Positions 18,443 to 25,166 of a stretch of DNA of 25,166 bases are shown here, in pieces. Both the position numbers and the translations under genes were made by a program. The stretch comes from Chara braunii (lineage: Eukaryota; Streptophyta; Charophyceae; Charales; Characeae). The notes below the pieces were generated by a model. The model made no database searches. It saw only the letters and a program-made list of their open reading frames with translations, and had not been told where the DNA came from. Position 1 is the first letter of the stretch; every line of letters starts with the position of its first letter. The stretch covers positions 787,295-812,460 of the forward strand of contig BFEA01000490.1 in the NCBI GenBank assembly GCA_003427395.1. Reading direction: 5' to 3'.

Positions 18443-20207
18443 CACCCGGTGGATCCGGGCCATGAGGGGTGGACTTACGTGGAAGAGCCCCAGAGGGGAG
18501 GGTCACTCAAGGGCTGGGAGTGGGAAGGCACTAGGGAACCAAACTGGGATACCCGACCCCCAGATGCATGGGCCACACTGGAACCCTTGGAGATAAGAAT
18601 GATGTAAGGGGGGCAAGGGACGGGGCAGGAGCAACAAAGCCCTCAAACCACACTATCTAAGAAGGGAGACTAGGGGAAGGAGGCGGAATGGACCACGGTG
18701 CAACCCAAGAGAAAGCGAGTTACTCGGCAACCGGGCAATGGAGGGCCGTCCCCCAAAAGGCAGAGGAGGCAGTTGGTGGTCCAGAGATGGCAAGATAAAA
18801 ATCTAAAGAATGGGCCCTCACTGGATGAGGCCCGGAAAGGAAAAGATGGGGCCGACAAGCAAACAGAGAAAACCGAGGACGAAAGAGAGGGAACACAACC
18901 ACCTCCTTTGGGTCGACAGGAGGACAGCACACGGGCCCAAGGGAAGCCCTCAGCTGAACCATCTACATCGCAAAGCACATACCCTTTTGTGGACGCCTTT
19001 GGCCCGTGCCCCATGGAGGTGGAAAAAGAGGAATCAGGAACCGACAAGGACCCCCCTCCCCCCCAAGATGTGGTAATGACAGACACAATAGCGTCCCATA
19101 CATTTGAGCCGGCCCCGCTGCGTATTAAACTCGAATCTTTGGCATATTGGCTAATGCAGAGGCTACATATCCAATACACCGGCCTCCCCACAGACTTCTG
19201 GGACAGCACATATCGAGAGCTTGTACCGATGTTAGAAGGGAGTGATAGTCTTCACTCAGCTCTAGAAAATGGTCCACCACAAAGCCACCAGTGGCCGGAA
19301 AGTCTGCAAAAAGTGTGTTATGTTGTAAACAAGTGATTCTGTCCGCCAGGCCCGCCCATTGTTAACCAACATTTGTCCCAAGACATGGTGTCGCTGACCC
19401 AACAACGAGATACCCCTTAAGAGGAGGTAGGTCCCGGCGCACAACACGATCTACCATCCGGAGACACAGAATCTCAAGAACCCCCTCTGAGCACGCAGGG
19501 CGACTAGGGGGGGAAACGAGGGCACTGACCTGCTGCCCCTGGATCCCCGAACGTCGGGGAAACCAACCCCCACTAGACGCACAAAGGATGATGGGGACCC
19601 AAGTGGGACCGTGGATGGCTCCAGGGCCAACCTCAAGGAGGGAGAGAAGTACCCGGACCTGGACAGAGAGCCCCCGCCCCAACAATCGAGGGACAAGCGC
19701 GGTAAACTGAGACACACACTAGAACAGGGGAGATACCAGGAAGTCCCTGCTCTAAACGAGGTCCTGATGTTACCGCTCTGGAAGAAGAAAGGAAGATGGG
19801 AAGTGGGCTTAACTGTACCTCCGGCCCAAGAAAAATATGGGGGGGTAACTTTGACGGGCTCAGACCCCCTTATTGCCACCCTGCCTGCACATATGAAAGA
19901 TAATTTGCTAGCGGAAGAAATCAGTATCCACATTCAGAAAGCATTCATACCAGGAGTGCAAGGAAAGTTGTTGTGCACCGACACAACAAGGGCCCAGTGG
20001 GAAGTACTGTTGTTAATGGACCCCGCTCAGGAGGCATGCCTCAGATGGTTCTCGCACACAACTTTCCTCGACATGCAACTTCTAAAAGTGAAATCTAACA
20101 AAGCGTGGACCGAGGAGGAAGTCCAAGCCTGTCTATGCCGAATTCTCAAGAGCCCGCTGCTCACAACCCTCACAGACCTTGACTCGGTGACTTGGCAGAG
20201 ACTGTAG
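18443..20207 (+). pseudogene. LINE inter-domain region, probable ORF1 C-terminal part
   Basis: Two open stretches, 18698-19336 and 19611-20207, separated by disrupted sequence. The first is rich in charged residues and Pro (KRKRVTRQPGNGG, then ESLAYWLMQRLHIQYTGLP). The second contains LPAHMKDNLLAEEISIHIQK and ends just before the endonuclease. I recognise no domain. The position between zinc knuckle and endonuclease suits an ORF1 C-terminal extension or ORF2 leader. Confidence 0.45.
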
Positions 20208-20244
20208 GGAATCGGGAGGCATTGGGGAACCTGACACTCTGCTG

Positions 20245-23200
20245 ATGGACCCAGTGAGACTAATCGACGAAAAAGACCCGACCTGGAGCAAAGGCCTACA
20301 TGAGGCAAGCCTCGACCTACGCACATTTAATGTTAATGGTCTGGCAACGGCCACACTAGGCAAACGAAAGGCGACATGGGAACAAGTCAGAGGCGTGGCT
20401 GGGAAAACATGGTCGGATGTGGTCTGCATTCAAGAGACCCACCTTCTTGACACCCCACACCATCACTGTGCCCACCACCTGATATGGCCATACCAGGCCT
20501 TTAGGGCCCATGCCCCGAGGCCAGGTAGCGCCGGGGTGGCGATTTGGTTCCCACCATCCTCCCGAGCAACACCGGTGCATTGGGTAGTAGACAAGGAGGA
20601 AGGGAGGTGGGTTTCGGTCTTACTAATGTTGGAGGTGGAACTGCTCTGTATTACAATGCGTATACGCTCCAAATACGGAAGGAGAGAGGTGAACCTTCTT
20701 TGAGGGTATTCGCCAGCAGATCCCAGCAGGCCTCCCGATGATCATTGCAGGAGACTTTAATGCAACCCCGGACTGCTGGTTAGACAGGAGGAGAATTCCC
20801 TCCCCTCCCCCGACATATATAATAACAGATGAAGCAATCATAGAAGAGTTGTGCTCTGCCCTTCGTGTATTCGATACGTTCAGAAGAGCCTTCCCGAGGG
20901 AAAAGAGGTTCTCTTGCTTTAGGAATACGGGCGCAGAGACATGTTCCAGGTTACGGATTGACCTCATCCTTATGTCAGAAGATCTGGAAGGTGCACACCA
21001 GTTTGCATATCTACTTCCCCGCAGCCCATATAGGGGATTGGACCACACGGTGGGTGGAGTAACACTTACCTTCAGGAAGCGGCCCGATCATGGGCCATGC
21101 TTTTTCAAACTTAACACTGCGTTGCTTCACCAACAAGACTTCCTGAGCGAATACGGGACATGTGGCAATACTGGCATCAACAAAAACAGCTAATTGATTC
21201 TAAGATCATATGGTTCAACAATAGTCTTTACTTTATGAGTCGCAAATGCAAAGAATTTGCTAAAAAAATAGCTAATCAAAGATTCTAGGGAGAAATGGAA
21301 GTTCAATATCGTATTCAAGACCTACAGCAACAGCCTTCTGGCCCGGAATTACAAAACCTTATCAGCAAACTCTTAGAATTCGCTACTTATAGATGGCAGG
21401 GCATAAGGATCAGAGGCAAGATATCTAGGCATAGCACGAAAGGGGCTATGGATTCAGGATTTTTCGCTATGGCCAAGGCCAGAACAAGAAGACAATCAAT
21501 CGAGGCCTTTTTGGACCGCGTTGACCTAGATCCGCCCCTAGCCACCTCTACCCCACAATGTATGAGGATGGCTATGGATTTTTACAAGGATATTTTCACA
21601 TCCCGTACTAAGGACATACCAATAGAACAAAAGGACCCAAAAATCGATACCTTCCTTACCCCGCTCACTAAGACTCTGACCCCCCAACAGAGAGAGGCGC
21701 TGGAACGACCAATAACCAAAAACGAGATATGGACCACCTTACTCCAAATAGGCGAAGAGAAGACCCCTGGTGTGGATGGCTTCCCAAAAGAATTTTGGGC
21801 TGCCTGTTGGGATTGGTTGGCGGATGACCTTATGAGCTTTTACGAAAAGGTGTGGGAAGACTGGGTGATGGGGGAGATGGTGGGGCAAAGGGTGCTCACA
21901 CTACTATATAAAAAAGGGGACAAAATGAACATATGAAACTACAGGCCTATTACACTGTTAACCGTCGTTTACAAAATGCTATCCAAAGCGCTGGCCAACC
22001 AGATGGCCTCAGCGCTGGAGCAGATAATATATCCTTCACAAACCGACTTTCTCAAGGGTCGTCACATCCACCATAACATCCTATTAGTGAACGAACTGCT
22101 GCCCCTCTCCCGCCAATCCAAGTGCAATGCTGCCTTTATCTTTATAGATTTTGAAAAGGCGCACGACCATGTAGAGTGAACATTTTCTAGACAAGTGTCT
22201 AGCTAAAATGAACTTTGGGGAAGACTTCAGACGATGGGTCCGCATTCTCCACACCAACACCACCACCAAAGTGCAAATCAATGGGCACCTGACCCTTGAC
22301 TTTCCCCTGTAGCGTTCGGTCAGACAAGGCGATCCCTTGGCCCCTTACCTCTTCATGGTAGTTATGGAGGCATTAGCAGCCAATTTGAGACCTCCATCCC
22401 GAAGGACGTAATGCAAGTATGTTCCTTGTTTGCCGACGACCTGACCCTGATGATTGAGGCCTCCCATCGGAATATGGAAGAGATTGAGAGTCTGATGAAC
22501 CGCTTTTGCACTCTTTCAGACATGTCGGTCAACTGGGGTAGTAAGACCTTGGGGTGGTGGATGCACCACAATGGCGGCAAACCCTCGGAGCGGCCCAAGG
22601 TAACCTGGCGCCCGCTGGAGGCCCCGATCCGAGTCCTGGGGATCCAACTGTCGGCTGCAGGCAAACCTGAGTGCAACGACAAATGGATAATGGACCCGAC
22701 ACTCCAAAAGGTTGCTTCATGGACAGGCAAACACACCTCACTCTTTGGCAGGGCTCTCGTTATCAACAATGTGGCGCTTGAGTCTCTTTGGTATAAGTCT
22801 GCTATTTGGCCCCTGTCCCAGGAAGCCTCGAGATCCCTGAGACAGCGTGTTGCGGCCTTCCTATGGCGAGGGAACCACGAAACACAGAACGTGATGAGCA
22901 GGGTCGCGTGGGAGGCGATTGTTCAACCCAAGTCCCACGACGGCTTGGGGATTCTGGATCCTGACACCCAGGCAACTGCCCTGGCCCTGCAGTGGCTTAA
23001 AAGATTAATCTGCACACCTAACCTCCCATGGGAACCCCTAGCATTAGAGCAAATAGCACGACTAGCCCCCGAATCTCGGCCTTCAACCCATCCTCTTGTT
23101 TGGATGGACGACGGTTTTGGGTAGTCCCCAAATCCTCCCGTGGACCGGCGCATTCGGACCGCGCTGCAGCCCGCGCGGATCTTAAAAAAGACAACTTTTG

Positions 23201-24655
23201 GGCTCGCCTGATCCATGACTGGCGGTGGCTCCCCCTCCCGGACAGACCAGAGCCCAGTAGGTGTGAGGAGGTACTCCGCCAACCTCTGTTTGGAAACCGT
23301 TGGATAACATACCATCAGGATATCAGAAACCCAACTTAGAAGTAAACTGCCACACTGTCACCGGATTGGGGAAAATCTCGCAGAAGTAATTTTCTCCCTC
23401 CCCTTAGAATGGGTGCAGATATTGCGACGTGGCCCACGGTTTCTGGAGGGAGATTGGGTGGCTATCGACGGGGATGAGGCTCGTGCCAGTCAAGTGTTGA
23501 CGACTAGCTGAGAGGAAGCACTGGTAAATCTGTTTTATAGGACCAGCCAAAACAAACTGGTACGTGGGGTCCGAGATGAGGTGTTCTAGCTCCCAAAGGC
23601 AACTATTCACAGGGTGAGAGTGTTAAAGGAAGGGAACTATTGGGTAGTCTTCAGACCCGAGCTGCCCATTCAGAAACTCCCCATCGACCCGGACGAATGG
23701 AGGTGGCGGATCTCCTCGCGGGGCTCACAACCCCTATCCCTCCACTTAGTCTCCTTAAACCCCTATACCTGCATAGCTTGGGGGTTAAGGCCACCTACAG
23801 GTTACTAAGATCTCGAATTAACCTGAAAGATCGGATCGTGGACTGATGGGCGAGGCACCTGAACATATGATTGGAGACATTGAGACCGATCCAATGGTTT
23901 AAGGAGACTAAGTGTAAGCCTGCCAAACTAGCCTCGCTACAGTGCCAAATCGCCCACCGTTGCCTCCCCACAAACGCATGGCTCATTGACCACTCTAGCC
24001 TGGAGCAGAAAGGCACGGCCCTCCCGTGTTGCGCGGCTTGCCTGGAGGGTTTTGCATCCCATAAGGCAAACGAAACCATTGAACATCTTTTCCTGCAATG
24101 CCCGTCCTGAACGCTTGCCTGGCGATGGTGGGCAAGAATCTAGGCTACCCTTGGAACAGACACTGACAGGCCATGGGAGTGGAGAGCCCTGCTCTGTGGA
24201 CATTGGACAGCCCAAGGTTCAACTTTCACTTCTAACCTGTTCTCCATTGGTAGGAAAGCGGTGTTGTGGGCCACCTGGAGGTGCTGTTGCATATTGACCA
24301 TTGAAGGCGCACATATGGGGAGGGGCGAGATGACCGAGGCGATCAAGGACACAATTGAGACAACAATCAGGGCTCTATGGACACGACTAGTACAGCCGAC
24401 AAAGCCCCTCTCTAAAAAGACTGATATCATCTGCTACCTAAATGAATTCTGCATGGACTGGCTGGGAGGGGAATGTGGGGGGAGGATAGCAAGGGTACAC
24501 AATGGGATGGCTGGCAACTAGACGACGATCATCGATTGGAAGCCAGGGAGAACAATTATCGACTCTGTTTCAATGATTGGACCACGATCCCTGACGAGAT
24601 CCCCCTCCCCCCTCCCCCTTCCCATAGATTTCCCAGACACTTTCCCCCTCCCTAA
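20245..24655 (+). pseudogene. LINE ORF2: AP-like endonuclease, RT, Cys/His domain
   Basis: Endonuclease: LRTFNVNGL, CIQETHL (catalytic Glu, about 20434), GSAGVAIWF, then in another frame MIIAGDFN (about 20738-20761), LRIDLILMS and GLDHTVGGV (the usual SDH has Leu for Ser). RT: KTPGVDGFPKEFW (about 21760-21800), NYRPITLL...YKMLSKALANQM (21937-22010), FIDFEKAHDHV (motif A, about 22140-22172), RSVRQGDPLAPYLF (motif B, 22315-22356), LFADDLTLMIEA (motif C, about 22423-22461). C-terminal: HTSLFGRALVINN, RQPLFGNRW, then HRCLPTNAWL with a CCAAC...H...C cluster (23961-24108). Stops at 21934 and 22177 and frameshifts near 20690, 21190, 22190, 22390, 23120 and 23330 break it. All catalytic residues except the SDH Ser are present, so decay followed a functional ancestor. 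Confidence 0.85.
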
Positions 24656-25013
24656 TCACACATCGATGGAATTAAGCTGGTACGGCAGGGAGTAGGGAAT
24701 AGAGGGAATAGAGATGGCCCGCTAAACCTGGACAGGAGGGAGTTCGTTAGCTGGGCAGCGGAAATGGAGGATGGAGCCCCTTCATCCGGTCACCCCCTTG
24801 AGGAAGAAGTCCCATCCTCATCATTCCAACTGCCACGTACCAACCCCCCTTCTGTGCCTGCTTGATCAGGGCCCTGGCAAGATATAGGCAAAGGTCAATA
24901 AGTCATTGTACATCCCATAACCTGTGCAGTCAATCCCCTGGACTCCAGGGCAATCAATGCTGACAGGTTCCAGACTCATTCTCCTCCAACAAATTTGGGT
25001 TACCTGATGTTAA

Positions 25014-25166
25014 ATGGGACGCTGGGCCTGGTTTCCAGCAGGTGGAGCTCCCCACCAATAGATGGAGCCTCCCCTGGGGTGATAGTGGTGTCTGCTCCTA
25101 CCAGCATCACTATCACCTGTGAGGGATGTTAAAAAAAAAAGAAGAAGAAAAAAAAAGAAAAGAAAA
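25014..25166 (+). repeat. LINE 3' tail and A-rich end
   Basis: The tail runs from GGGACGCTGG at 25017 through CACCAATAGATGGAGCC, then a GATAGTGGTGTCTGCTCCTA segment with CACTATCACC (GATAGTG and CACTATC can pair), ending in an A-rich stretch from 25131 to the window edge. This is the best-preserved copy of the motif found at 4221, 6851, 7240, 8003, 8061 and 17482 (+) and near 7560 and 11060 (-). Confidence 0.75.

Larger units (their letters stand above)
16740..25166 (+). mobile_element. Near full-length LINE, degenerate, running off the window
   Basis: A non-LTR retrotransposon in plus orientation with ORF1 (DUF4283/zinc-knuckle-like), a spacer with further open frames, ORF2 (AP-like endonuclease, RT, Cys/His C-terminal domain), the GGGACGCTGG tail at 25017 and an A-rich end (25131-25166) that reaches the window edge. 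The 5' boundary is a guess, placed after the (TTC) array; the TSD cannot be checked. Many stops and frameshifts show that it is inactive. The organisation matches plant L1-type LINEs. Confidence 0.75.

Overview
The window is eukaryotic nuclear DNA, most likely from a land plant and possibly a seed-free one (lycophyte, fern or bryophyte). Three things point that way. One intact gene resembles a plant multi-pass membrane protein family. Nearly everything else is decayed non-LTR retrotransposon sequence with poly-A tails. One element is a Penelope-like element (PLE) with its endonuclease domain at the N-terminus, a type I recall being reported from green algae, spike mosses and slime molds (Chlamys group). 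The organism call is inference.

Layout. 1-36 is a poly-A tail. 460-2109 (-) is the only intact protein gene, a predicted five-pass tweety/prominin-like membrane protein with a signal peptide. 2990-7010 (+) holds two 5'-truncated LINE pieces and several short poly-A retroposons, some with clear target-site duplications (TSDs). 7080-8110 is a patchwork: a minus-strand tRNA-derived SINE interrupted by a tiny retroposon, plus more LINE-tail copies. 8110-9050 has no recognisable gene. 9051-10330 (-) is a LINE 3' fragment of a more diverged lineage, followed by a second tRNA-like SINE head. 10340-12470 is mostly unassigned DNA with one minus-strand retroposon and local tandem repeats.

12496-16687 (+) is the most interesting part: a decayed PLE with domain order GIY-YIG endonuclease, Cys-rich linker, then reverse transcriptase (RT). 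It has a hammerhead-ribozyme-like fold near its 3' end and lies between a poly-T tract and a (TTC)17 microsatellite. 16740-25166 (+) is a nearly full-length but broken LINE: ORF1 with a zinc knuckle, AP-like endonuclease, RT, Cys/His C-terminal domain, conserved 3' tail and A-rich end at the window edge. Its ORF1 carries a small nested retroposon; removing it restores the reading frame.

How the parts relate. One short 3' motif, starting GGGACGCTGG, recurs about nine times on both strands. It lies at the 3' end of the large LINE and also on very short poly-A insertions. The simplest reading is that one LINE machinery generated most of the mobile sequence here, including short non-coding copies sharing its tail.
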